This document shows, one piece after another, positions 1-5,876 of a stretch of 9,158 nucleotides of DNA. Under the pieces are notes generated by a model. That model saw nothing but the letters and a program-made list of their open reading frames with translations. It ran no database searches and had not been told where the DNA came from. The DNA lies in the NCBI GenBank assembly GCA_030838305.1, contig JAUTWY010000149.1, forward strand, positions 1 to 9,158, written 5' to 3'. The position numbers and the translations under genes are program-made. Positions within the stretch are counted from its first letter, which is position 1, and every line of letters begins with the position of its first letter. The DNA is from Acidobacteriaceae bacterium (GTDB lineage: Bacteria > Acidobacteriota > Terriglobia > Terriglobales > Acidobacteriaceae).

Positions 1-1
1 G

Positions 2-307
2 GTCGCGGTGCGTCAGGCAGAACTGCTAGGCACAGCGGCTGCCGTCATAAAAGGTGCGTCGGTCTATATCCGCGGCATGGGTGTAATCCCGGCGGCCCGG
101 GGATCGGGAACAGGCTCGCGACTGCTGCAGCAGGTCGAAGCCTGGGCCATCAGTCAAAGGATCACCGCTTTGTTTCTGAACACGACCCCGTTCCTCCATT
201 CTGCTATTCGTCTGTATGAAAAGTCCGGCTTTCGGCGGATGGACCGCGAGCCTCACGATCTATTCGGCACACCGCTGTTCACCATGGAGAAGACCATCTC
301 CAAATAG
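2..307 (+). CDS. GNAT family N-acetyltransferase, 5'-truncated by window edge
   Basis: This is the C-terminal portion of a GCN5-related N-acetyltransferase, an enzyme that moves an acetyl group from acetyl-CoA to an amine; the substrate cannot be read from sequence. The reading frame is open to the left edge, so the true start lies outside the window and the GTG at 8 is just an internal valine. About 101 residues are visible. The acetyl-CoA binding motif A is clear: a beta strand ending in VIPAARGSGTG followed by the helix SRLLQQVEAWA, matching the family R/Q-x-x-G-x-G/A loop. Motif B is visible near the end as LYEKSGF, and the last strand runs to the TAG at 305-307. A 148-bp gap separates it from the next gene, so co-transcription is possible but not shown. 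The family assignment is firm and the substrate is unknown. Confidence 0.88.
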   Translation, partial: VAVRQAELLGTAAAVIKGASVYIRGMGVIPAARGSGTGSRLLQQVEAWAISQRITALFLNTTPFLHSAIRLYEKSGFRRMDREPHDLFGTPLFTMEKTISK

Positions 308-455
308 CCCAGGAGTGAGCCGGAGAAGCCGGAAGCAGACCGCAATCGCCGCGTTTTCCCTGCAACAAAATGCTCTCCAGCTGCGTATCTATAACCGTGA
401 CGCAACCGGCGCGGCTGGCTTACGTTCCCCGGCCGGTCGCGTCCAAATAAAGCCG

Positions 456-1715
456 ATGACTCTTGCCGACCTATTCCGGGATGTGCTGCGGACCCTGTGG
501 GCGCACAAATTGCGCGCTTTTTTGACCATGTTTGGCATTGCCTGGGGCATTGTGTCAATCGTATTGATGGTAGCGGCCGGCGAAGGCTTGCGAAAAGGTC
601 AGGAAGAACAGACCAGAAACCTGGGCAAGGACGTGATGATTGTGTTTCACGGCCGCACCAGCTTGCAGGCTGGAGGAACGCACGCGGGCCGCGTCGTGCA
701 CTGGGAAGATGAGGATCTGCCGGTGATATGGGCGGAAACGCCGGACTGCCAATATGCCATTCCAGAGTTGGAGCAGGACACGGTACGGGCGCACAGCAAC
801 TTCAACAATGCCGCGCTAACGGTGACCGGGTCGCATCCGCAATTTGCTTACATCCGCACCCTCGACGTGGGTCAGGGACGATTCTACGACTGGGATGACA
901 TGCGCGAAGCGAGGCGCGTTGCTTTCCTGGGATCGGATGCGGCTAAACAGCTGTTTCCAGGCCGGAATCCCGTGGGAGAGAACGTCTATTTGAATGATTT
1001 TCCGTTCGTCGTGATTGGAGTCATGGCGAAGAAGAAACAAGACTCCAGCTATGACGGGTGGGACGTAAATAAGATATTCATTCCGTTCGCCGCCATGCGC
1101 CGTGACTTTCCCGACAAGCCGCCGGGGACTGCGACCACATTCGACCAACTCCTGGTGACACCAAAATCGGTGGAACAGCACACCGCCTGCAAGCATGAAG
1201 TGCGCGTGGCGTTGGCTCGCATGCATCGTTATGATCCCGCAGACAAAGAAGCCTGTCCCATCTGGGACACGGTGCAGGAGGCGCAGGCCTTCAAGACGAT
1301 GACCGATGGAATGAAATATTTCCTGGGCGCGGTGGGAATCGTTACTTTGCTGCTGGGCGGCATCGGCGTGATGAATGTGATGCTGGTTGCGGTGCGCGAG
1401 CGCACGCGCGAAATTGGCGTGCGCAAGGCGATCGGCGCGCCCGCTGGGACGATTTTGCGGCAGTTTTTTGTCGAAGCTTTAATGATTGCTTTTTTGAGCG
1501 GCGCGGTTGGACTGGGTGTGGCCTTTGGATTTTGCGCGCTGGTGAATCTTCTCCCCATGCCCGACTTCTTCGCAGGTCTGATTCCAGACTGGACGTCAGC
1601 CTTGGTGGCGACTGGGTTGCTGGGCACGATTGCCATTGCGGCGGCGCTTTATCCGGCACGGAGAGCGGCGTCCATTGATCCCATAGAAGCACTTCGCTAC
1701 GAGGCAGGAGGGTAA
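456..1715 (+). CDS. MacB/FtsX-type ABC transporter permease (first of pair)
   Basis: This is an inner-membrane permease of the MacB type, which couples ATP hydrolysis by a separate ATPase to movements of a periplasmic domain (export of antibiotics, peptides or lipids in characterised members). It has 419 residues, normal for a permease lacking a fused ATPase. Order of parts: a short cytoplasmic helix with the family signature AHKLRAFLTMFGIAWGI; TM1 about 21-43; a periplasmic MacB-PCD-like domain about 44-285 (RRVAFLG at 153-159, NPVGENVYL at 171-179); then an FtsX domain with TM2 287-312, TM3 336-366 and TM4 380-400. The cytoplasmic loop holds REIGVRKAIGA and the tail ends IDPIEALRYE, both hallmarks. 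I chose ATG 456 because it begins the conserved N-terminal helix; the frame stays open further upstream but that part has no family resemblance. No strong Shine-Dalgarno precedes it. No ATPase or adaptor gene lies in the window, so the substrate is unknown. Confidence 0.93.
   Translation: MTLADLFRDVLRTLWAHKLRAFLTMFGIAWGIVSIVLMVAAGEGLRKGQEEQTRNLGKDVMIVFHGRTSLQAGGTHAGRVVHWEDEDLPVIWAETPDCQYAIPELEQDTVRAHSNFNNAALTVTGSHPQFAYIRTLDVGQGRFYDWDDMREARRVAFLGSDAAKQLFPGRNPVGENVYLNDFPFVVIGVMAKKKQDSSYDGWDVNKIFIPFAAMRRDFPDKPPGTATTFDQLLVTPKSVEQHTACKHEVRVALARMHRYDPADKEACPIWDTVQEAQAFKTMTDGMKYFLGAVGIVTLLLGGIGVMNVMLVAVRERTREIGVRKAIGAPAGTILRQFFVEALMIAFLSGAVGLGVAFGFCALVNLLPMPDFFAGLIPDWTSALVATGLLGTIAIAAALYPARRAASIDPIEALRYEAGG
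1706..1712 (+). promoter_or_regulatory. Strong Shine-Dalgarno AGGAGGG inside the end of permease 1
   Basis: AGGAGGG lies in the last codons of the first permease, five bases before the ATG at 1718 and about 100 bases before the ATG of the second permease. It fits a start at 1718 and is much too far from 1813 to serve that start directly. Confidence 0.6.
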
Positions 1716-1717
1716 GC

Positions 1718-1819
1718 ATGGGCGGGTCCGGGTCGATGACCCGGACACCGTGCTTGCACGGTTCTGAGTACCCGGCTGACCGGGTCAGAGATCCGGTATC
1801 ACACGAACCGATATGCTGA
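1718..1819 (+). CDS. Putative 33-aa leader ORF overlapping the start of permease 2
   Basis: A 33-codon ORF runs from ATG 1718 to TGA 1817-1819. It has the best ribosome binding site of the permease region (AGGAGGG, 5-nt spacing). Its stop overlaps the start of the second permease (ATG 1813) by seven bases in a different frame, an arrangement that would allow terminating ribosomes to restart on the permease, which has no good site of its own. The peptide begins MGGSGSMTRTPCLHG and ends EPIC. It is polar, has no signal peptide, and resembles nothing I know. The whole ORF runs through the hairpin cluster at 1726-1785. It may be a true leader peptide used for translational coupling, or just chance coding across a repeat element inserted between the binding site and permease 2. 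The product itself may have no function. Confidence 0.35.
   Translation: MGGSGSMTRTPCLHGSEYPADRVRDPVSHEPIC
1726..1785. repeat. Cluster of three consecutive hairpins in the permease spacer
   Basis: Three inverted repeats fill 60 bases. (a) GTCCGGGTC (1726-1734) pairs perfectly over 9 bp with GACCCGGAC (1738-1746) around a 3-nt loop. (b) ACCGTG (1747-1752) pairs with CACGGT (1757-1762) around CTTG. (c) ACCCGG (1770-1775) pairs with CCGGGT (1780-1785) around CTGA; an alternative, CTGAC with GTCAG, overlaps it. Hairpin (a) abuts hairpin (b). No T-run follows, so it does not look like an intrinsic terminator. It resembles a REP/BIME-type intergenic element or an mRNA processing or stability structure within an operon. 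The pairing is directly visible and the role is inference. Confidence 0.7.
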
Positions 1820-3069
1820 TTGAAATCATTCTCGAAGCTTGGATTGCTCTCAAGCGTAACGTGACGCGAAGCCTGCTCACCATGCTCGGCGTTGTCTGGG
1901 GTATTGCCACAGTTACACTCCTGATTGCTTACGGCAATAGTTTCCGCAGCATTCTGGTGCACGGCTTCGACGCCTTCGGAAAGAGCGTCGTCATCTGCTG
2001 GCCGCAGCAGACGAGCGAACAGCCGGGAGGCCAGCGCGCAGGCAAGAAAGTTCTGATCGAACTAGCGGACGTCGACATGGTAAAAGCCACCGCCCCGCTG
2101 GTGAAGCATGTGTGCCGCGAAACGGTGAGCCGTCCCGGGATCGCATACGGCGACCGCATGGTGGGAACCGCGCCGGTGCGCGGAGTCTGTCCCGAATATG
2201 GCGAAATGCGGAATGAGGTGCCGTCGCAGGGCCGCTGGATCGATGCTGCCGACGAAATGGAACGGCGGCGCGTGATCTTCTTGGGTGGACGCCTGAAAGA
2301 AGAGCTGTTCAGCGGCAGGCCTGCAGTTGGGGAGACCGTCACAGTGAGCGGCGTGCGTTTCACCGTGATCGGTGTGATGGCCCGGAAAATTCAGCTCAGC
2401 AATTACTTCAGCAGCGACGATGAATCCTCGTGGATTCCCTACTCGACCGCGGGGGATTTGTGGAATACGCGCTATGCCGCCGTGATGCTGTTTGAGCCCA
2501 TCGCGCCGCAGTTCGAGAAGAAAGCGATGGCGCAGGTTCTGGCGGCTGTGGCCACAAGGCAGGGATTCTCGCCGACCGATCCTAAAGCCTTTCAGATGTT
2601 CGGGCGGGATGAGTTCCGTCCGGTGATCGATGGCTTGACCATTGGGTTGCAGGTGCTGCTTGCTTTCATCGGCACTTTGACCTTGGGCATCGGCGGCGTG
2701 GGCGTGATGAATATCATGCTGGTCACGGTGGACGAACGCATCCGCGAGATAGGCTTGCGCCGGGCGTTAGGAGCACGAAAGCGTCACATCAGGCTGCAAT
2801 TCCTCGCAGAGACTTTGCTGATCATGCTGCTGGGCGGCGCCATCGGGGTTGCCCTTTCTTATTTGATCGCATGGGCGGTCGGAACCATGCCGATGATGGG
2901 GCCACTGTTTGAAGACGACTCGGGCCAGGGCGATATTCACCTGCGCATCTCGATGATGACAGTTGTGCTTTCCACGGCAGTGCTGCTGGTGGTGGGCGCA
3001 ATCAGCGGATTGGTACCGGCTCTACGTGCGTCAAAACTCGATCCGGTTGAAGCGCTTCGATATGAGTGA
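1813..3069 (+). CDS. MacB/FtsX-type ABC transporter permease (second of pair)
   Basis: This is the second permease of the pair, 418 residues, with the same architecture as its neighbour. It opens with a cytoplasmic helix carrying NVTRSLLTMLGVVWGI, followed by TM1 about 21-41. A periplasmic MacB-PCD-like domain spans about 42-275 (RRRVIFLGGRLKEELF at 151-166, GRPAVGETVTVSG at 168-180). An FtsX domain follows with TM2 278-304, TM3 330-356 and TM4 380-402. The loop REIGLRRALGA (311-321) and the C-terminus DPVEALRYE are family hallmarks, and the end nearly repeats that of the first permease, so the two are paralogues likely forming a heterodimer around an ATPase dimer encoded elsewhere. ATG 1813 begins the conserved helix. 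The bases before it show no Shine-Dalgarno, which suggests coupling to translation of the small ORF at 1718-1819 or an unusual start. It is in the same orientation as permease 1, with a 97-bp spacer, so probably in the same operon. Confidence 0.93.
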   Translation: MLIEIILEAWIALKRNVTRSLLTMLGVVWGIATVTLLIAYGNSFRSILVHGFDAFGKSVVICWPQQTSEQPGGQRAGKKVLIELADVDMVKATAPLVKHVCRETVSRPGIAYGDRMVGTAPVRGVCPEYGEMRNEVPSQGRWIDAADEMERRRVIFLGGRLKEELFSGRPAVGETVTVSGVRFTVIGVMARKIQLSNYFSSDDESSWIPYSTAGDLWNTRYAAVMLFEPIAPQFEKKAMAQVLAAVATRQGFSPTDPKAFQMFGRDEFRPVIDGLTIGLQVLLAFIGTLTLGIGGVGVMNIMLVTVDERIREIGLRRALGARKRHIRLQFLAETLLIMLLGGAIGVALSYLIAWAVGTMPMMGPLFEDDSGQGDIHLRISMMTVVLSTAVLLVVGAISGLVPALRASKLDPVEALRYE

Positions 3070-3096
3070 AGCCAGCCCTACTCTATTCTTTCTTAT

Positions 3097-3182
3097 TTAG
3101 AATTCACTTCTTTAGAATTCATAGTCTTAGAATTGTCTTAGAATTCATGTCTAATTCTTAGAATTCAAATTCTTAGAATTCA
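3097..3182. repeat. Array of six TTAGAATTCA-type 10-mers
   Basis: The 10-mer TTAGAATTCA occurs at 3097, 3112, 3138, 3158 and 3173, with a one-base variant core (TTAGAATTG) at 3127. Start-to-start distances are 15, 15, 11, 20 and 15, close to a 15-bp period. Each exact copy contains the palindrome GAATTC. The last two copies are embedded in the odd-length palindrome AATTCTTAGAATT at 3153-3165 and 3168-3180. The block is strikingly AT-rich against its surroundings. It lies between the permease stop and a promoter-like site. It could be an array of regulator sites, a decayed tandem repeat, or an intergenic repeat family. Confidence 0.8.
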
Positions 3183-3183
3183 T

Positions 3184-3212
3184 TTGACGCGCGCACCTTA
3201 TTGCAGTACCTT
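3184..3212 (+). promoter_or_regulatory. Candidate sigma-70-type promoter for the 3244 gene
   Basis: TTGACG (3184-3189, five of six to the -35 consensus) is followed after exactly 17 bp by TACCTT (3207-3212, three of six to the -10 consensus). Transcription would begin near 3219, before the ribosome binding site at 3233-3237. The TTG of this -35 box could be mistaken for a start codon of the downstream gene. The -10 box is weak. Confidence 0.35.
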
Positions 3213-3232
3213 GCTCCCCATTCCGCAAAAAA

Positions 3233-3237
3233 GAGGT
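3233..3237 (+). promoter_or_regulatory. Ribosome binding site fixing a TTG start at 3244
   Basis: GAGGT in the context AAGAGGTAA lies six bases before TTG 3244. No comparable site precedes the upstream in-frame TTG at 3184, so this site decides the start of the downstream membrane protein. Confidence 0.65.
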
Positions 3238-3243
3238 AACCGC

Positions 3244-4356
3244 TTGCCATTTTCCGCCGTGGACGCCATCGCTCCCGCCTTCGAGCACACCAAGCGGCAA
3301 CTTTTGCAGCCATTTCGGTTCAGCCAATGGGTGCGGCTTGCGTTCGTGGGACTCCTGGCCGGCGAACTCAGCTCTGGCGGCGGATGCAACGCACCCAACA
3401 TGTCAAATTTTAATGTCCCGCGCCAGACCGGTTCGGAGCACTTGCTGCCACAGGGCTTGGCGGGGATCGATCCCATGGTCTACGCCGGATTGATCGCGGT
3501 GCTGATATTTGCCGGATTGGTGCTCGGAATCGTGTTGATGTATATCAGCAGCGTGATGCGCTTTATTTTGTTCGACAGCGTGCTGGCTAAAGAATGCCAT
3601 ATTCGCCAAAATTGGACAGCCCGACAAGGGCACGGCTGGCGGTATTTCCTCTGGAAGTTGCTTTACACAGCGGTGACCTTGGGCGCGCTCATCGTGCTGA
3701 TCGGAATTCCGGCTGGGATCGCCTTCGCTTTGGGATGGCTTAGCCAACCCAAGCAGCACGTGATGGGGCTGGTGCTGGGAGGCATCGTCTTGTTTTTCGC
3801 GTTCGCCATCCTATTGATCGCTACCGCAGTGATCTATGTTCTGACCAAAGACTTTGTTGTGCCGCAAATGGCGCTGGAAGGCATTAGCGCGATTGAAGGA
3901 TGGCGGCGGCTATGGGCAATGATGAATACCGAGAAGAGCGGGTATGCCGGCTATGTGGGGATGAAGATCGTGCTCGCGATTGGAGCTGCGATCGTTCTCG
4001 GTATAGTGGGCTTCATTCTTGCCCTGATCATTTTGCTTCCTGTGGCGGGCGCGGCAATCGCTGCTGTGGTAGCCGCAAAGGCGGCAGGAGTGGGTTGGAC
4101 GGTATACACGATCACGATGGCAGTAGTTGCGGGATGCGTGTTGCTGGTGGTCTTCCTTTTCATGACATCGTTGATTTCCGTGCCTGCGATCGTGTTCTTT
4201 CCCGCCTATTCCATTTATTTCTTCGCAGCTCGTTATCCCGCGCTAAGTTCCGCTCTCTACCCTCCAGCACCTGCCGCGCCGCAAATTGCGCCCTCACATT
4301 CTCCGCCTCCGTATGAGCCGCCTCCGTTGCCGCCCATGCCGGAGCCGACTGGATAG
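3244..4356 (+). CDS. Hypothetical polytopic membrane protein with proline-rich tail
   Basis: This is an integral membrane protein of 370 residues from TTG 3244, a start supported by the GAGGT site six bases upstream. Reading from TTG 3184 would add 20 residues without any family character. It opens MPFSAVDAIAPAFEHTKRQL, and an amphipathic segment QPFRFSQWVRLAFVGLLAG leads into a glycine-rich stretch. Hydrophobic spans lie near 78-105, 138-165, 174-200, 240-275, 288-307 and 308-330. A soluble loop with charged residues (about 111-137, 202-235) separates them. The last 30 or so residues are rich in proline (PPPYEPPPLPPMPEP), probably a flexible cytoplasmic or periplasmic tail. The protein resembles uncharacterised DUF-type membrane proteins of Acidobacteria that I recall by their N-terminus, but I assign no function. 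It is preceded by the TTAGAATTCA array and a candidate promoter, so it is probably its own transcription unit rather than part of the permease operon. Confidence 0.82.
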   Translation: MPFSAVDAIAPAFEHTKRQLLQPFRFSQWVRLAFVGLLAGELSSGGGCNAPNMSNFNVPRQTGSEHLLPQGLAGIDPMVYAGLIAVLIFAGLVLGIVLMYISSVMRFILFDSVLAKECHIRQNWTARQGHGWRYFLWKLLYTAVTLGALIVLIGIPAGIAFALGWLSQPKQHVMGLVLGGIVLFFAFAILLIATAVIYVLTKDFVVPQMALEGISAIEGWRRLWAMMNTEKSGYAGYVGMKIVLAIGAAIVLGIVGFILALIILLPVAGAAIAAVVAAKAAGVGWTVYTITMAVVAGCVLLVVFLFMTSLISVPAIVFFPAYSIYFFAARYPALSSALYPPAPAAPQIAPSHSPPPYEPPPLPPMPEPTG

Positions 4357-4391
4357 ACTCCCAATTCACCGTTCAGCAGTCTTGCCCTTGC

Positions 4392-4409
4392 CTTGCCCAT
4401 ACGGGCAGG
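4392..4409. repeat. Short hairpin after the membrane protein gene
   Basis: TGCCC (4394-4398) pairs with GGGCA (4403-4407) around the loop ATAC, extendable by a G-U and a C-G pair to 4392-4409. It lies 35 bases after the stop of the membrane protein gene. No T-run follows (AAAAGCGG instead), so a terminator role is doubtful. The preceding bases contain repeated TTGCC units. Confidence 0.3.
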
Positions 4410-4469
4410 AAAAGCGGCGGCCAATGACGCATTTCACGAGCAGATGATCCAATACCGTCGCCGTCTTGA

Positions 4470-4496
4470 TGTCATTCCGAGCGAAGCGAGGAACCT
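4470..4496. repeat. Dispersed intergenic repeat of the CATTCCGAGCGAAGCGAGG type
   Basis: The stretch beginning TGTCATTCCGAGCG and running through GAAGCGAGGAACCT matches, from memory, a short repeat scattered through intergenic regions of Acidobacteria and several other phyla, often mis-annotated as part of small proteins (here read as VIPSEARNL). It has TTCC and GGAA arms around a GA-rich core. It lies in the 251-bp spacer between the membrane protein and exbD; the rest of this spacer shows no gene I can support. Its identity as a dispersed repeat is recall, not computed. Confidence 0.6.
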
Positions 4497-4563
4497 TGGT
4501 TTCGCCGCCGCCGGGCAGACGCTTGCGCAGAGCGACAGCACGGGAACTCCTACGGTTACCCAG

Positions 4564-4583
4564 GTGTCTGATGTTGCAGACAC
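4564..4583. repeat. Hairpin just upstream of the exbD ribosome binding site
   Basis: GTGTCTG (4564-4570) pairs perfectly with CAGACAC (4577-4583) around the six-base loop ATGTTG. It ends 12 bases before the AAGGAG site of exbD. It could be an operator dyad or a 5'-UTR structure. No T-run follows directly. Confidence 0.45.
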
Positions 4584-4595
4584 GCGCGTGCTAGT

Positions 4596-4601
4596 AAGGA
4601 G
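4596..4601 (+). promoter_or_regulatory. Strong Shine-Dalgarno of exbD
   Basis: AAGGAG is placed six bases before ATG 4608. It fixes the exbD start and argues against the overlapping frame that runs from 4393 to 4668. Confidence 0.75.
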
Positions 4602-4607
4602 CTTTCA

Positions 4608-5051
4608 ATGTCGTTCTCCATGGCAGGCGGAGGTGCGCGCGGTCCTGAGATTAACGTCACGCCGCTGATCGACGTGCTGCTGACGCTGATCATCGTCTTC
4701 ATGGTTGTAGTCTCGATGGACAAAGAACAGGGCGAAACAGCACAGATACCACAACCGGATCAGAAGCAAGCAGAGAACATTCCGCAGCCAAGCACAGTCG
4801 TCATCCAAGTGGTGTGGACGAAGAAAGATCAGCCGCCGACGGTGAAGATCAATCAGGACGCCGTGCGCTGGGAAGACCTGGAGAGGCGCCTCGCGGAGAT
4901 TTACTTAAAGCGCGCTGAGAAAGTGGCCTTCGTACGCGGCGATGCTGACGTCGATTTCCAGTACGTGGCCGACGTGATTGACGTGGCGCACCATGCGGGG
5001 GTGCAGCGCGTGGGTCTGCTGACCATGGATCGCGAGGTGACCAGAGATTAG
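4608..5051 (+). CDS. exbD: ExbD/TolR-family biopolymer transport protein
   Basis: ExbD/TolR proteins form, with ExbB/TolQ, a proton-driven inner-membrane motor that energises TonB-dependent outer-membrane uptake or envelope constriction. This one has 147 residues, typical for the family. A short cytoplasmic N-terminus leads to the signature INVTPLIDVLLTLIIVFMV (15-33), the single TM helix containing the essential aspartate, here D22 (equivalent to D25 of E. coli ExbD or D23 of TolR). A linker rich in Q, P and E (about 40-62) precedes the periplasmic domain (about 63-147): VVIQVVW, then EDLERRLAEI, VAFVRGDADVDFQYVADVIDVAHHAGVQRVGLLT, the usual ExbD fold. AAGGAG six bases upstream supports the ATG. 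No exbB/tolQ or tonB gene is in the window, so its partner is encoded elsewhere. A decayed piece of a second copy follows at 5877-5981. ExbD versus TolR cannot be settled here. Confidence 0.92.
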   Translation: MSFSMAGGGARGPEINVTPLIDVLLTLIIVFMVVVSMDKEQGETAQIPQPDQKQAENIPQPSTVVIQVVWTKKDQPPTVKINQDAVRWEDLERRLAEIYLKRAEKVAFVRGDADVDFQYVADVIDVAHHAGVQRVGLLTMDREVTRD

Positions 5052-5071
5052 GAGTGTCCTGAACATCTACC

Positions 5072-5791
5072 TCAGTCAAAACCGTATACTGGCTTCACTT
5101 CTGTGACCCGGCCGTCGGGGCCGAAGACCACGCTGAAGGTGACGTGCATCGGAGTCATGTTGATATAAGTGTAGTAGAAATGCCATGGGTAGCCGTCGTG
5201 GAGCTTTGCCTGAAGGCGCTCGCTTGCCTCGGATTCGGACGATCGAAGGTCCTGGCGCATTTCCAAGTCGTACATCCGGTAATTGCCGTCCTTTCCGCTC
5301 CCTAGATTCACGGCGGGAATATTGTCCGCAGCGGCTTTGTCATCGAGGGGGCTTTCGGAACTCGCCCCGAAGAGGTCGCAATCCGTGACCGCATGGAGCA
5401 CCTCTGGGACAGTCATGCCAATGTGAACGGCGTCGTGTGCCTTTCTTGCCCTGTGGAAGCACAGAACGACGGGCACGACGACGGTCATCGACATGAGAAG
5501 TAGCGCCAGCACGACACCGCCAACCCACTGAAGCGTGCCGCGGACCAGACGCTGCCAGAGTGGACGCCTTCGAACCGGCGGGTGCGACTGGCAGGGCGCA
5601 GAGGCGTTGGTGAGCTTTAAGACGGCCCGCCACTGTCTCAACCGCGGCCAGTAAACATACAGCGTCGGCCACACCATTACCAAGGCCGGGAAGAAGAGGT
5701 AGTAAGGAATGACGATCATGAGCAGATACGACACCACCGCCGCAAGCACGAACGTGCCGCCGAGGAGTCGAATCTTGCTTCTGAGGGCCAA
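5072..5791 (-). CDS. Hypothetical membrane protein with BamE-like C-terminal region
   Basis: I do not recognise this as a named family. The 239-residue reading begins at TTG 5791; no ATG precedes it in frame, and the in-frame stop is at 5846-5848. The first ATG (5719, residue 25) would cut into the first membrane span. Visible parts: a hydrophobic hairpin about 10-49, a basic linker (PPVRRRPLWQRLVRG, 71-85), a third span about 86-112, then a soluble domain of about 125 residues. That domain starts HIGMTVPEVLHAV (123-135), like the start of BamE/SmpA-type domains, and ends FSVVFGPDGRVTEVKPVYG (219-237), like their last strand. This suggests an envelope-anchored lipoprotein-like fold, but without a lipobox. 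It is convergent with exbD (20 bp between stops) and sits between intact exbD and an exbD fragment on the opposite strand, so it may be a later arrival. The start codon is uncertain. Confidence 0.7.
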   Translation of the reverse strand: MALRSKIRLLGGTFVLAAVVSYLLMIVIPYYLFFPALVMVWPTLYVYWPRLRQWRAVLKLTNASAPCQSHPPVRRRPLWQRLVRGTLQWVGGVVLALLLMSMTVVVPVVLCFHRARKAHDAVHIGMTVPEVLHAVTDCDLFGASSESPLDDKAAADNIPAVNLGSGKDGNYRMYDLEMRQDLRSSESEASERLQAKLHDGYPWHFYYTYINMTPMHVTFSVVFGPDGRVTEVKPVYGFD

Positions 5792-5876
5792 AGGCGTCTG
5801 TCCGAGATCTCTTCTAAGAATGATGCAGGCTAGGGAAAATTCAAGCTACGTCGGTGCTTGGAAATGGGACCGAGAT

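Noticed and set aside
216..455. 80-codon N-terminal extension of permease 1
   Set aside because: It overlaps the acetyltransferase end in another frame, has no membrane or signal character, and family resemblance begins exactly at ATG 456.
308..455. Spacer between the acetyltransferase and permease 1, with TATCTA and TATAAC near 386-395
   Set aside because: These -10-like boxes lack an acceptable -35 at proper spacing (best is TGCAAC with a 19-bp gap). Small GCCGG repeats are present but form no convincing terminator.
1342..1962. 206-codon reverse-strand frame across the permease junction
   Set aside because: It is antisense to two clear permease genes, with low-complexity R/S/P-rich translation and no family signal.
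3097..3182. CRISPR array or cloning-linker artefact as explanation of the GAATTC repeats
   Set aside because: Repeats are only 10 bp with spacers of 1-10 bp, so not CRISPR. Linkers would not leave the common TTA flank and near-15-bp spacing, although read-level checking could still exclude an artefact.
4394..4407. Intrinsic terminator after the membrane protein gene
   Set aside because: The stem is short (5 bp plus two weaker pairs) and is followed by AAAAGCGG instead of a T-run.
4393..4668. 91-codon + strand frame upstream of and overlapping exbD
   Set aside because: Starts at TTG in a hairpin without a binding site, runs through a dispersed repeat (VIPSEARNL), and overlaps the well supported exbD start. 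The translation has no domain character.
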